64,000 nt of DNA from Amblyomma americanum (taxonomy: Eukaryota > Arthropoda > Arachnida > Ixodida > Ixodidae). The notes beneath the pieces are model-generated. The model worked only from the letters and a program-made list of their open reading frames with translations. It had not been told where the DNA came from and searched no databases. The stretch spans positions 75,077,850 to 75,141,849 of the forward strand of contig NC_135507.1 in the NCBI RefSeq assembly GCF_052857255.1, read 5' to 3'. Both the position numbers and the translations under genes were made by a program. Below are positions 1-11,262 of this stretch, in pieces (the first letter of the stretch is position 1; each line of letters starts with the position of its first letter).

Positions 1-403
1 ATTTGAACAGATAGGTGCAAAATGCACTGCTTGCAATACCATGAACAAGTAACATCTTCACGTGTGGTGCACAAATTGCAACATACAAACATGATAAACA
101 TGACAAGACTAGCGGCCTACGTGTCACCACAGCTTCTACGTGAGTTATGTAAACATAAAACGCACTTCAGCCCATATTAAACCATGGCACACATCTAAAG
201 CAATGCGCTGTACCTGTGTAATACATTTCGCCTGACTAGAAAATGTGTATCACCCACAAAATGCATGAATATCAATACGACAACGTGTCATGAATTTCTG
301 CTCAATGGCAAACCATAGCAGTTCCGAGAACATTGACGCACAACGGAATGCATCATGAATATGGCAAGTGTTGCTGTCATAATGACTGTAACATGACAAA
401 ATT

Positions 404-1100
404 CTCATTCATCATCATCAGCCTCACTACGCCCATTACAGGGCAAAGGCGTCTTCCATGTCTCCCTAATTAACCCTGTCCTTTGCCAGCTGCGTCCACT
501 GTGCCCGCAAACTTCTCTCAACCGCCCACCTAACTTAGTTCCGCCCCCTTGCTGTGCTTCCCTTCTCTTGGAATACACTCCGTTACCCTGAAGGAGCAGC
601 GGTTATCTTGCCTTCCAATTACATGCCCTGCCCTAGGGATATTGGTAAACTGTCGTTCATGATCTGAGAGGAGCGGCCGTATCTGCTCCACCCCATTCTT
701 ATCCGTCTAGTTTTTTTCCATCTCACGATCAGCTGTCATTGCCAATTGTGAACTGCTGTTCCCTTGCTAGACTGTAGAACATTACTTTGGCTTGCTGGAT
801 GTTAATTTTTAGACCCACCGTTCTGCTCTGCCTAACTCGTTCATCACGTGAGTGACTCGGCAAGGCAATGTCATCAGCGAATCGCAGATTATTTAGGTAC
901 TCTCCATTTACTCTTATTCCCAACTGCTCACATTTCATGCCTCGGAATACCTCCTGTAAACAGGTGGTGAATAGCATTGGCGAGATCGTGTCTCCTTGCC
1001 TGACGTCCTTCCTTATTGGAATTTTAATGCTGACTTTATAGAGGACTATGGTAGCGCTACAGTTCCTATATATACCTTCCAATATTTTGGAACAAGTCAT
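404..1100 (-). mobile_element. RTE/BovB-type non-LTR retrotransposon relic (RT C-terminal part and 3' end)
   Basis: The minus-strand frame 729-1100 carries the central palm of a non-LTR reverse transcriptase: 'VRQGDTISPMLF' (RT block 4) followed about 45 residues later by 'LRFADDIAL' (the catalytic YADD/FADD box). The spacing and wording are those of the RTE/BovB clade. Downstream on the minus strand the sequence runs to a 'TGATGATGATGA' tail (plus-strand tcatcatcatca at about 408-420), the kind of short 3' repeat that ends RTE elements. The endonuclease and N-terminal RT are missing, so this is a 5'-truncated copy. The frame ends in a stop shortly after the thumb region, so it is not functional. 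Confidence 0.8.
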
Positions 1101-2120
1101 GGTAAGCCCCGTCGTGGCACCCCACTGTTTGTTTGAAGTATTCTGCTACCGATGTGGAGCAGGTTAACTGTCAGCCGTGGCGGTCACATTGCGACGGACA
1201 AACAGTGTGCGTGCGCTACGCAATGTGTACACACGTTCAAGAATCCCGTGGTGTAAATTAACCCGGAGCCCTCTACAACATTGTTCCTATAAGCACGTGT
1301 GTCACAACGTGTCGTTAAAGTACACAATCGTGAATGTGCAAAGGAGGAAGATTATTGAACATATGAAAAACCAAACACTGACTAGATATAGCATACCTTG
1401 TGTGTCTTGCAGAACGTAAAAAGGTAACATCTAAAAACGAAATCAAAGTAAACAGTACATATCACACACCTTGTGTGTGTCTTGCACAATGTTGCAAGGT
1501 ACCATCGCAAAAAATTTGCACACACACTTCAGACTGGTTATGTGCAGGAATGTGAAAGCACGTGCGTATGACACCACCTGGAACACTGCACGAGAAATGG
1601 TTAGTTGCAATTTTGACACAAATGTAGCATGGAAAAGTTGCGCCATATTGAACTCAGTCAGTGGGGGGTGCATAACGCGAATGTCATGTATATGACCGTC
1701 GGGAAAGGCGGCCCTCGGCTTGCCGTGTGCGCCATGCGATCACGTGATGACGGCAAATTTATCCTCACATGACGGATTTTCTGTACCATCTGCGAGTGCT
1801 CATACATGCCGTCAGGTTTTCTCGTAATGGGACTAGCAATGCTTCCACATTGAAACACGAAACCAAAGTAGGCAACGAATACTGCACAGCCTGTACACTG
1901 CACACAAGTTAAAAAGTACAAAAGGAAAAAAAAACATTCATACACAAGCCCCATGCGCATGGCAGGAAATAAAAAAATGTTCTGCACCTCGCAGAAGGAA
2001 AATACATATATACATAACGCCTGCACCCGGCAGGGAAATAAAAAAATGCTCTGCACCTTGCAGAACGCAAAAAAACAGAAAAAACAGGTAAAAAAGGAAA
2101 AAAAGGCCCCACCAAACAAG
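1101..2120. other. Intergenic stretch, no gene recognised
   Basis: Open frames here (1177-1419 +, 1658-2119 -, 1953-2369 +) overlap each other and carry no recognisable motif. The only structure seen is a short dispersed repetition of 'cttgcagaacg'/'ctgcaccttgcagaacg' words at about 1405, 1985 and 2050, each followed by an A-rich tract. The right half is the 3' flank of the Zeste-like gene. Confidence 0.5.
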
Positions 2121-4298
2121 TTACTGCGGTGGCTGTACCTGACTGTTCAAAACACGTACAATCAGGGCCACCGCAAGTACCACTTGCTCGGTGAGGCGCA
2201 CCGTGTCGGCCCTTGCCGCCTCAGCAGTGTGCACCATGTGCGCCCCGGTTTCTGTGACGGCGGCAGTCAACTGTGTCACTGCCGCCGTCAGGCTGCGCAC
2301 TGCTGTTGTTGTTCGCCTCTGTTCCTGCACATAAAAGGAGCTTCATTTGCACACTTCACAGACATGTAGGGCTCGTTTGACATAAATATGAACTACTGAA
2401 ATGTCTCTACAGGTCACACATTGGTTTCGAACTGTGAATGTAGATACAACATGTTGCATGCAGATGCTTCTCTTTCACTAAATGTGGTGGGTGTTGTGTG
2501 CACATACCTCTAGGAGGCGCACATGAAATGTGGCGTCCTCAGCAGTACGGGCTTCGTGGAGCTCGTTGGTCCGCCGCGTCTCTGTCAGCAGCTGGTGGAC
2601 CTCCTCCGCCCGCGTGCTCCGCTGCTGCTGCCACGGACGCCCCGCCACCACATCTCGCTGCTCCTGTGTAGCTGTCAAAAGGAGAAAGTGACTGAATGTA
2701 CACTTGTCATATAGTGGCGCACGATGTACAATAACCTGACTGTTTGGTGCAATATCTCAGAGGGCTGTTGACATGCATACCGGGGAGCAGTACATAAAAG
2801 CATTCATAATCAGCAGTATGACAAAAACAGCATTGTTTCAATGTGCACATTTGTGTAACCATCGCAGACACCACAGTTTCCGCTGTAAGAGGGAAAAAGC
2901 GTGCACAAGGTACCAGTGGTGCATATGAAAGACACTTCTGTGGGTGGCCGCCACGGTGGCTGAGTGGTTATGGCGCTCGGCTGCTGGCCGGAAACACGCG
3001 GCGGTCGAATTTCGATGGAGGCGAAATTCTAGAGGCCCGTGTACTGTGCGATGTCAGTGCACAGTAAAGAACCCCAGGCGGTCCAAATTCCTGGAGCCCT
3101 TCACTACGGCGTCTGTCATAGCTGGAGTCGCTTTGGAACGTTAAAGCCCCATAAACCAAACCAAACTTGTGTGCGTATTCTAAAGTGATACTGATAGTCT
3201 GCTCCTGCGAATGGTATTATTGTTAGGTAGCTTGCGAAATGGATAATGTGCAGCATGATATTGGGACGCCAACTCACAGGCTGTGTCACAAGGTGCACCC
3301 TCCTCCTCCTCGTCCAGCTCCTCCAGCTCTTCTTCCGGGGGGGGTGCCATCTATGTGAATTCATTCCACAAGACAGCATTGCTTAGTGGACAGTTTCAGC
3401 AGAGCGTGTATTGGTGCAAAACACACGGTTACTAGGTACTGAGACACAATAAGAAACATAGCAGTACCAAGAGGGCAATGTAGTACAAGGTACATAACTC
3501 GAGGTTGCATTTCTTAGCTCAGCATTCGCATCCCTCCCTAACTAAAAGAAAAACCACAACGAAGTCAACAATGTGCACAAGTTGTTAGGTGTACATATCA
3601 AATGACGAAATTTTCACTTACCAGATGGAGAGCGCGCCTCTGCCTGCTGCAGGCCGCTCGTCCCTGGCATCTCCCCCACAGACACACGGGGCTGGTTCTG
3701 CAAGAGGCACAGCGCCCCACGTTCATGCACGAGTGTCTCGAAGTTCATTCTGTGTGTGCATTGCTCACAGTACATGGCCCCGAGGTTGACATTCATTATT
3801 CTTCATTAGCCTCCCCTATCATTCCCCCCTCATTATTACTAACGTCACCGCGGCTTACAACATACCAGGCTGGACGAAGAGAACATTGCAGCTGCGACGC
3901 CTAGAACGAGGCCCGGCGACCGCAGCTTGCACACCCGGCCTGCCAGCCCTGGCAGCCTGCCGCCTCCAGTGCCCCTGCGACAGGGTGTGGAGAGACATAT
4001 TCAAGGGCCATTCGACAGACCGTTGTTGACACGCTCACCTTCCCGCCGCCAAAAACTGCGCCTCCTGCTTTTTGCAGCGGGTGCACCACACTTGCCAAGT
4101 GTGGCGCCATTGAAGCGCAGTTTTCTCAGCGGGGCCCGCGGCGTTCAGCAGGGCCGCAAGCTGCTGCCACAGCTCGTGCCTGCGAGCCGCCGTGTAGCCC
4201 CCGGAAAGGGGTGAGGCAGCGTGGGCGAGCGCCGGGTGCTGTTCCATAAATTCCACCATCATGAGGAGTTGCTCTTTGGACACACGTGCTGTCGTCAT
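2121..4298 (-). CDS. Zeste-type Myb/SANT-like DNA-binding protein, six exons, one frameshift
   Basis: I assemble six minus-strand exons: 4298-4039, 3974-3866, 3697-3622, 3350-3278, 2671-2508 and 2324-2121 (stop). All introns are GT-AG with good donors (GTGAGC, GTATGT, GTAAGT, GTGAGT, GTATGT), and the phases are 2, 0, 1, 1, 0. The product is about 294 aa. Exon 1 encodes the Zeste/Myb-SANT-like fold (family of regulatory protein zeste): 'SKEQLLMMVEFMEQHP', then 'RRHELWQQLAALLN' and 'WRHTWQVWCTRCKKQ', with the expected aromatic and tryptophan spacing. Later exons give a Gly-rich link ('GTGGG'), a Pro/Glu acidic stretch and a C-terminal helical region. The phases fit only if the C-run in exon 4 (G-run 3337-3344 on the plus strand, 8 bases) has 7 bases; as written it shifts frame. 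That could be a mutation or a homopolymer error. The start chosen is the Met at 4298; a Met seven codons upstream (4319) is possible. Such genes in arthropods are often transposon-derived (Harbinger accessory Myb) and sometimes domesticated. Confidence 0.75.
2948..3166 (+). mobile_element. tRNA-headed tick SINE (Ruka-like), inside intron 4 of the Zeste-like gene
   Basis: It starts with a tRNA-like head 'ccacggtggctgagtggtta' (A box) and continues through a body with 'gaggcccgtgtactgtgcga' and 'cagtgcacagtaaagaaccc'. It ends 'cccataaaccaaacc'. The same body occurs at 58533-58760 and 59971-60090. It lies antisense in the intron between exons 4 and 5 of the minus-strand gene. The internal B box is degenerate. 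Confidence 0.85.
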
Positions 4299-4337
4299 GA
4301 TGGTGGATAGCCGTTTCAAATGATAACGGTAATCGCA

Positions 4338-4737
4338 GCTGCCGTTTCACATGACAACGATGAATTCAGTCGGTGCCGTCGGCACCAGCGCCCTAGCGTC
4401 GGTGCGGCCTTTCAGTGGCCGAAAATTCTTCGGCTGCAATAAATGTCAAACATCGTGGCAGGCGTTGATTTCGTAATCATGGGTAATAATATTGAGCTGT
4501 GATGTATTCTTAAGCTCAATAAAACGTTTTCGAGATTTTCCTGTCATGTCGCTGACCTCCTATTGGCTGACTACTGTGGCCATCGCTGCGACCGCACCGA
4601 CGCTGCGACAATGTGACCAACTTGTTGAAAGTCTGTCGCAGTGGCCCTGCGACGAGAACAACGCGCATTTCTGTCGCACAGCGGCAGAAATCACACTGCG
4701 CTGCGGCAACAATCGCATCATGTGAAACGGCCTTAAT
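4338..4737. mobile_element. Small inverted-repeat (MITE-like) element next to the Zeste-like gene start
   Basis: 'gccgtttcacatga' at about 4342 faces its exact inverse 'tcatgtgaaacggc' at about 4720-4733, enclosing about 395 bp. A near copy ('gccgtttcaaatga') sits directly left, at about 4311. The right end is followed by 'cttaa'. Harbinger-type elements use TTA/TAA targets, so this could be a MITE or the end of the transposon that brought in the Myb-like gene. No matching outer end was found left of 2121. Confidence 0.5.
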
Positions 4738-5680
4738 CGTTTTTCTCGTCCTTGATCGTTCCTTACTTACACGCCTACACACGATGAACTGACGATCACG
4801 CAGCCATACAACTTTATTTCGCCCCATATGTCACACTTCCCCGTCGTCTTGTATTTAGCAAACAAAATACGGAACTACACATCCCACACGTCAACCGAAG
4901 AGCATCTTTGGGCTATTGGTGTCATCGATAATAAGCAAATACACACTTACCACAATATGTTGTCTTCGTCGATTTTCAAGCCCAGCGCTCCTTGTAAGTT
5001 GATCTGCGCAGGCCCGTAGCATTCACTGCCTTCAATCAGATTTTTCTGCACACTTCAGACATCCGCAAAGTGCCTTGATTTTAGACGACACGCAAAAAAT
5101 CGGGAACTAGCCGTGGAATCAGCTGTTTTCTTGCAGGCCGCCATGTTCACGCGATACCACTGCCAGCGCACCCTCATGGCAAAAGAAGTCAACCTGCAGC
5201 AAATTTAATTGCAAAACTGAGAATGCCTCTAATTTTCCCTCGTGTTGTTGAGGTTGCGACACAGTTTTCTACAAAAATAAAACATTACTTGTTTTCTTCA
5301 TTGCGTTTTTGTTCACTTTCAGACTAACATGTTCACGCTGTACCGCTGACAGCACACCTTGGCGGCAAGAAAAGTGACTGAACAGCTAACTTTATTGCAA
5401 AAATGAAAACACTGCTTCTTTTGCTTGCTGCTGTTGGGTTTGAAATACAGTTACTTAGCAAAATAAAACATTACTCGTTTTTATTCACTGCGTCTTTACT
5501 GCAAAACATTAGTCTACGGTCCCTTGTCGTGCGAATAGTGGTTTCGGGGCGGAGCCCACCGCCTCCTTGCTCCGCATTGGCCGATTCGGCGGTCGGCATT
5601 ACTCGGTGTCGTCATTTTGACGCCACTGTCTCAAAATTGAGACAGTTTTTTGAGACTGATCCGTAATCGCGCCCTTGGCG
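4738..5680. other. Non-coding stretch with a diverged about 185-bp tandem duplication
   Basis: No gene is recognised. About 5130-5310 and 5320-5510 are two diverged tandem copies. Both contain 'catgttcacgc', a 'cagcgcacc/cagcacacc' word, an A-rich 'ttattgcaaaaatgaaaa'-like part and 'aaaataaaacattac'. From 5520 to 5640 the sequence becomes GC-rich with 'ggggcggagc' and an 'attggccga' CCAAT-like site, which could be promoter-like. Confidence 0.5.
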
Positions 5681-5724
5681 ACAGCAAAACCTGGAATGGC
5701 TTGCGCGTCTGCTGTTGGGGCGGA

Positions 5725-7031
5725 AGGGGGGGGGGGGGGGGGGGGGGGAATTCGACTGTGCGGCCTGCTCGTGGCCCCCCTGCCACCGGATACGGGCCGG
5801 TGTAGTTTCGGCTACTAGGCTTTGTTCCGGTGCAACGCCAGCGGTGGGGATGGGCTTGCTGGGGCCCGTCCTCTGGGGATGCAAAACCCCATTGGAGTGG
5901 CAGCGACTCCCAAGCGACTGAGTGGGCCAGTCGCGCACGTGAGGTCCGATGCCTGTGCGAAGGCAGGCCTGGTTTCATAATCAGGTTGGACTCACGGAAT
6001 TGGGCTCGAAAAGTGCTCGAAAATCAAAAGGCCTCTGCACGCGGGGGCGTGCGTGGCTACCGGCTGGCGCGTCGGTTTCTGGTCACGGAGAGGCCAGGTC
6101 CGCGTGGGGGTTTGCAGCAGAAGGGCTCCTTGGGAGCGATGTCCTCGGGGAAGCAGCCAGGGATGGCTGACCGCGGGGCTGTGAGGCCAGAGCGCAGGAC
6201 ACCGAGGTACGGGGGACCTTAGTACGACCGATGGGAAAACCGTCGATGTTGTGGAGTAGCGGTGGAGTAGGCCCAGGTTATTTCACCCTCGGCCAGGTTC
6301 TTGGCTTGTGGCCCGGTCAGCCCGGCCCTGCACACTCCCTCCTCAGTAGGTGTGGAGCAAGCTAGGGGAGGAAATAAGTGCAAGGCTGGTTGATTGGAAG
6401 CACAGGTGGGTCCCCGGGAGCCTAATTCCAACGGCTGGATCCACCACACATACTTCCGGAGTCTGAAAAACCGCGAAAAACACTTGACGGTTAGTAGCTG
6501 GGCAGCGATTCGCAAGTCCGAACTGGACCCCTTAAAGTCATGGAGGAGCCCGAGGCAGCTGCCTCGGGTTAGGATTTCCTGTCTCCGAGTCGGAGCTATT
6601 GCGTCGTTGGGTGGTCGGGCATCCCGTGAGTGGAGCCGCACCATTGGTCAACATCGACGCCCTCCCTGTCCTGGCCAGACGGGAGTCGAGCAATGATAAA
6701 ATGAGGGTCAATGTCTCGCTGTCCCCAGTCCCATCCCATTACCCATAACCCTTCCCACAGTCCCATGCCCACAACCTACGTCACACCCCCTCTGCTACAT
6801 CCCAGTGGAGATCAGGGGAGTCTCCTCGGGCCCGCTCCCCCGGCCGTGGGTCTCTTTGTAGCATTACCCCCCTTCATTTTTTTTTATTTTCCCACCTACA
6901 GGTGGCAAAAGCACAATATTGCCTTCGGGCCTTTTCATTTATATCACATTGGGTTAAGCCTGTTATACTTAGTGGCACAGGCAGGAGCCTATTGGTTTAC
7001 ATTCCTTTTCTGGTTGCCCCACCATACTTTT
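5725..7031 (+). mobile_element. 1.3-kb retroelement-like insertion with 12-bp target duplications and 23-G start
   Basis: The insertion splits unit sequence that is continuous in B and C. The 12-mer TGTTGGGGCGGA occurs at 5713-5724 and again at 7032-7043, as a target-site duplication would. The inserted DNA begins with a run of 23 G (5726-5748), continues with a GC-rich leader (5750-6700) and ends in a T-rich, less GC-rich 3' part. Untemplated G and long target duplications suggest target-primed reverse transcription. No reverse transcriptase is present, so it is either an internally deleted LINE or a non-autonomous derivative. The frame 5830-6222 has no recognisable motif. Confidence 0.65.
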
Positions 7032-7345
7032 TGTTGGGGCGGAGGAGTTTGTACGTGAGACAGTAGGCCAAGATTCAGTTCCTGCTGCAGCGACCACACG
7101 GACGGCGTAGGTTGTCGGGGCTCCCTGAAACCGGCCGGTAGCTGCTGTTGGGGTGACGATGGCGCAAACGGCGGGGGCTCTAGGACTCCAGAGCGGCAGC
7201 CAGTGACTGGCCAAAGACACCCTCCTGGACTGGTCTGCTCTGCCTTTCCTCGGGCATGTGCGATTCGTGCGGCCTGTAAGTGCATCGGGTAGGATCGAAG
7301 TGGGAGGGCGCGAGGACTGTTCAGAAACTCTTGTCTATCGTACAT
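7032..7345 (-). pseudogene. Q/P-rich exon-like block, left partial copy
   Basis: Minus-strand frame homologous to the block at 15165-15569, with 'MHLQAARIAHARGKAEQ', 'PPPFAPSSPQQQLPAGF' and 'LLSHVQTPPPQQ' visible. It is cut at its downstream end by the 5725-7031 insertion, so the rest of the block (5681-5724) is separated by 1.3 kb. Not functional. Confidence 0.55.
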
Positions 7346-8512
7346 CTATAGGAGTTTGAGCCGCCATCTCCGACTCGCCCTCGTCGATAACACTGCCAGC
7401 ATTTAAAAAAAACGTTAACTGACGTCGCAACACGGCACAGTAGTTCGTGCTCTGGTTTTTGTGCCGGGCTTCTTGTTTTCTGTGTAATATGCCGTAAACT
7501 TCACAGCTCAACTGTGTAATTGAACTGATTCCTCGAGGTTACTAATAAATGAATTGACGATTACAAAGTGGGGTTCGTATACGTCTGGCATAGCCTTCGT
7601 GTTTCGTACAAGAACCGGCACACCGAAAGTCGAGCTTGCCTTTTTTCGTCCTTACACTCCTCCGTCTTGCGAAGAGTGTTATCGCGCCACATCACAGAGT
7701 GCGATGTTTGCAATACCCAATGAAGACAAGAGTGATGCACCACAATGGCGTGCGGAGCTTGACCTTCCTTCAGGCGGGAGACATAGAAACTAGTGTCTAT
7801 GCTCGAGTGTGCCGCAGAAAGTAAATACTCGTTCGTATTAGCGGGCATGCAGCGGAGGTGTGCTTTCACCCGTCTTACTTGTAGGGTTCTACTTCCGCGC
7901 AAATTTCTGTTTAAGACCGAGGCAGCTGTAGGAAAATGTCGTTATGTTTGCAGGGCAGTAATGCTCTACTCAAGGGTGACTCAGACGGAACAGCCTGAGG
8001 AATTTTAAATCATAAATGTAATTGTTGACCAAACAGCGTGTACTGACAGTAAGAAAGAACAAGCAGCCTTAAATTGGCAGAATAAAAACTGCAAATTAAT
8101 GTCGTCTTGGTACCTGTACGGGTCCCAGAATATGGCATCTGTTTTAATGTTTATTCTGCTTTTTGACAAGCACCAGTTTGCTTTTGCCGTCATGCCTTTT
8201 CCTATACAGATGAAATCTTATCAAACCCTACGCTTATACTGTTCACTCTTTGTACTCAAACAACTTCAACACATGCAACATTCTTCTGCGCCTCAACATT
8301 TTAACTGACTGGCTGCCACTCCAACATTGTTGACGATGGGTACCGAATGATATTTCTTTTGCCTTTCACTCTGAAAAATGTGAGTGGCCCATTGCATGGA
8401 AAGAGCGGTGAAAAGTGTCCTGTGCAGGCCACTGGCAAGGAGCAGCGAACATGAAGGTTGCCTAAGACACGTGCCTATGACCTGGTTACAACTATCATAA
8501 AGTGGACGAGAG

Positions 8513-8640
8513 ATGGGGAAGCCTCAGAGTCCTTGCCAACGTTTCGACAGGAGGACTTGTCTTGGCAGAGACGAAGGCGAGCCCTCTTCTCAATGTGTTG
8601 AGTGCCCTGATACTTTCCCCTTCCTTGTTGACTTTCTGAC
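8513..8640. repeat. Conserved repeat motif, possibly a Penelope-like element end
   Basis: 'ccttgccaacgtttcgaca' followed by 'cttgtcttggcagagacgaa' and 'gcgagccctcttctcaatg' recurs in all four units (8525, 19082, 29643, 37602). A 'cgaaacgtt' core next to a 'gacgaaggc' word is reminiscent of terminal regions of Penelope-like elements. There is no RT or GIY-YIG frame nearby, so this remains a weak resemblance. Confidence 0.3.
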
Positions 8641-8798
8641 TATCAAGAACAATATTCCCAACCTCCTTGGACTGGTATACGCCTGGAGGCCCAGCCGGCT
8701 CTTATTGATTACAAGTAGCATTACTGCAGCCGCTGGTCACACTTGAGCGGGAGGTCTCCACAGCTCCCTCCCCCAAAAAAAGAGGGCGAAGGACTCAC

Positions 8799-9012
8799 TG
8801 CAGCACCTGGCACACGTGCGGTACACGTAGCGCCCTCTGCGGGCTTTCGTGGATCGTCTGTGCCACCAGTTGAACCAGATTTCCCGGAGGCCTGCAGACG
8901 GTGATGCCAGCAGGGAGCAGCTCGGCCAGGGGACCCGCAGGGAGTTGCAGCACAGTGCACGTGTCGTCGGGGCTGGACATGTTGCGGGTACCGCGAGAAC
9001 GCTTGCTGCGCA
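8799..9012 (-). pseudogene. Forkhead-like exon, copy A (214 bp)
   Basis: A minus-strand exon bounded by a 'tttttttcag' acceptor and a CA/GTGAGT donor, entering in phase 1 and leaving in phase 2. It encodes a basic stretch ('RSKRSRGTRN'), a Pro/Leu region, then 'RPPGNLVQLVAQTIHESPQ' and a Leu/Val segment. The last 30 residues align without gaps to the start of a forkhead domain: PP at the N-cap, a 'QL..Q.I..SP' helix 1, and a Leu-x-Val then Tyr spacing as in FOXN/FOXR/FOXK. The Y-S-Y of typical forkheads is lacking, and no exon with the rest of the domain follows. Copy A has Cys where B, C and D have Tyr. It is probably part of an amplified gene fragment. Confidence 0.45.
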
Positions 9013-9628
9013 CTGAAAAAAATGCCCGGCCAGGCCCGGCAATTCCGCGGTTTGACTTCATTCCGAGGCTTTGCGGAAGTGTCTTCTCACACACGGAACG
9101 TAGAAAAGCATTGCGCACCTTCTGTCATACGAGGGAACTCTCCTTATTTTATTATTCTGCCTAATTCCGTGGCAGTGCGTGAAGTGGAGCCACAGGGCAC
9201 GCCTCTCTACAGCGTCTCACAAATCCGGCCTTGTCAACAGCACGGATGTGGGACAGTGCAAACACTAAAATACTAGGTCAACGTTACGCTCTAAAACAGA
9301 AAGCAGTAAAAAGTGTGTGTGTTTTACCACACTGCCTTTTATTAAAGGAAGAGCGCTAGTGGGGAGCTTACTCCCAGTTTACTGCCCTGTAGGAGTAGTC
9401 TTGTTTAGAGTTCACGCGCCACTTGCGTAAACGCCACAACTATGTAAAGCAACGACAGTACGATGCAGAATGAATGTACAACAGCCATGCACAACTTGTA
9501 ATCAGTGATTCATCTTAAAAACGGCCACGAACCACGTTACCATAAGACAAGAAAACTGAAAAAAAAAAAAAAAACCAGTTGAGGTCATGCAACTACAATA
9601 CAACATAGAAACAAACTATAAAGTGAGC

Positions 9629-10075
9629 CCTGAATCCAAAAAATGCAGATTTCAGCACCTGACTGCACACGATGAGCACTTTTGAACTCGCACATAGCTA
9701 GCGGCCGGGCTGGATCACTGCCAGTTCTGACTTTCGAAAGGTGCTACGTATCGACGGGGAGCAGTCTGCAGAGTGAATTAAGGCACACGAATGAAGGGTT
9801 AGATAAGAAATTAATTTGCCTGATGTACGGCAAGAAAAATGTAAACACACCCCTGAATCCAAAAAATGCAGATTTCAGCACCTGACTGCACACGATGAGC
9901 ACTTTTGAACTCGCACATAGCTAGCGGCCGGGCTGGATCACTGCCAGTTCTGACTTTCGAAAGGTGCTACGTATCGACGGGGAGCAGTCTGCAGAGTGAA
10001 TTAAGGCACACGAATGAAGGGTTAGATAAGAAATTAATTTGCCTGATGTACGGCAAGAAAAATGTAAACACACAG
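9629..10075. repeat. 223-bp tandem duplication private to unit A
   Basis: The segment from 'ccctgaatccaaaaaatgca' to 'gtaaacacac' occurs twice head-to-tail (about 9629-9851 and 9852-10075), almost without differences. Units B and C have a single copy at the corresponding place (about 20446 and 30753). This is a recent local slip within unit A. Confidence 0.9.
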
Positions 10076-10984
10076 GAATTTCATTGAAAATACTAGGAAC
10101 AATTAGGGCCTGCAAAAGCTTTCATTTTCTAGCAGCAATGGGGCGCAGCCTTCGAAATTAAGCTTTGCTCCGAAATGCTATAAGCTGACCTAAACGACTA
10201 GTTCCCTGGGCGTCGCATGAAATTGCCGGGTGATCAGTTTAAACATCATGGTTTGCCTCAAGTTCGATGACACTGAAAAACTGGCCAAGAGGCTTGAATA
10301 GCGGCTGTGAAACGCAGTGTGAAGAAAAGATTTAAAACCGCGTAACCTGAAAAGCCACGCTTTTTAACCGCCACTCTACCTTGTATTATATGGACACGAT
10401 ACTGGTCTCGGTAACCAGAGTGTCCACCCATGCTCAAAAAAAAAAAGAAAAAAGAAAAACCACCTGCACTCTCTTTGGCATGGTGAAGAGAGCTAACAGA
10501 GAGATTTAGCATAGCGGAGACACACTAGCGCAGATTTATACCAGTTTAAACCGGCATACGTCCCCGCTAATGCATCTCCGCTATGCAAACAAAATGTCTC
10601 TAATAACAAGTGCCGAATTTTAAGATGATTGCCCCTGATCGCAAATACCGCATGAAAGTCTTCCTGTAAAAACCATCCCATGGAGGACGAACCTGAGTAG
10701 GGAAGGCATTGTCCCGTTGCACAGGTGCTGGCTGCTGGCCGCAGGTGCAGCAGGCTGCCATCGTGCACAGCCGTTCTCAGGAATTCATTTGTCCCAGTGC
10801 CATACGGCCCAGGCAAGGCATTCGTGGTTCTGGGGGACCGTCGGATACGCCAGGATGTAGCACACCCCGTCGTCCAACATAACCGCCCTCCTCTTGATCA
10901 CGATTGCTGAAAACACAGGCTCGCGTGCACATGGCAACCCCAGCCATTTTAGTGGCCCATATCGTGCCCATAATCCCGATACTG

Positions 10985-11262
10985 CACCCCATTGCCCAGC
11001 CTCTTCTTGTCGAGCGGGTGAAGTGGGTCCTCGTGGCAGTTTGGGGCCTTGCGGTGGCCACAGGAACTGCCGAAGCAGAGGCGGCTCCCAATAAGGCAGG
11101 GTTCCCTTTCGAGAATGAGGTGGTCCCAGTCGTGGAAGGAACTGCTGCTGAGGCATCATTGCCTCCTGCTCTTGCTGACGTTCAAATGAAAGTTCTGGTG
11201 GCGAGTGCAGTTCCTGTCCAGGAGCCAGCTGCGGCTCCTGGTGTGGATGTGCGTAGTCCGAG
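10985..11262 (-). pseudogene. P/Q-rich exon-like block, copy A
   Basis: The minus-strand frame reads 'DYAHPHQEPQLAPGQELHSP', then 'FERQQEQEAMMPQQQFLP', 'GTLPYWEPPLLRQFLWPP' and 'LPRGPTSPARQEEAGQWG'. A possible acceptor is 'ccaccaaccag' just upstream. The composition fits an N-terminal activation region of a transcription factor. The frame is kept in B and C. Downstream on the same strand (10915-10780) a second block reads 'DDGVCYILAYPTVPQNHECLA' after a 'gttttcag' acceptor. C loses this AG and differs by one base in length, so the ends of this exon set are not secure. Confidence 0.4.

Larger units (their letters stand above)
5681..7547. repeat. Truncated left-most unit of the giant tandem array, split by an insertion
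   Basis: Similarity to the large repeat unit starts abruptly at 'ggcgacagcaaaacctgg' (about 5683). It matches the A-unit sequence at about 15277, the B-unit at about 25877, and so on. It runs to 5724, is interrupted by the 5725-7031 insertion, and resumes at 7032 to the unit end at 7547. The unit end 'gaggttactaataaatgaattg' is an exact empty site for the pogo element found in A and B. Confidence 0.85.

Noticed and set aside
3901..4110. Minus ORF overlapping exon 2 of the Zeste-like gene in another frame
   Set aside because: The splice-site phases fix a different frame for exon 2; this ORF reads through the intron.
7561..8790. Search for the second half of a forkhead domain downstream of the 214-bp exon (W.NS.RHNLS motif)
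   Set aside because: No such motif is seen in any minus-strand frame of units A-D or in 4.7-5.7 kb, so a complete FOX gene is not claimed.
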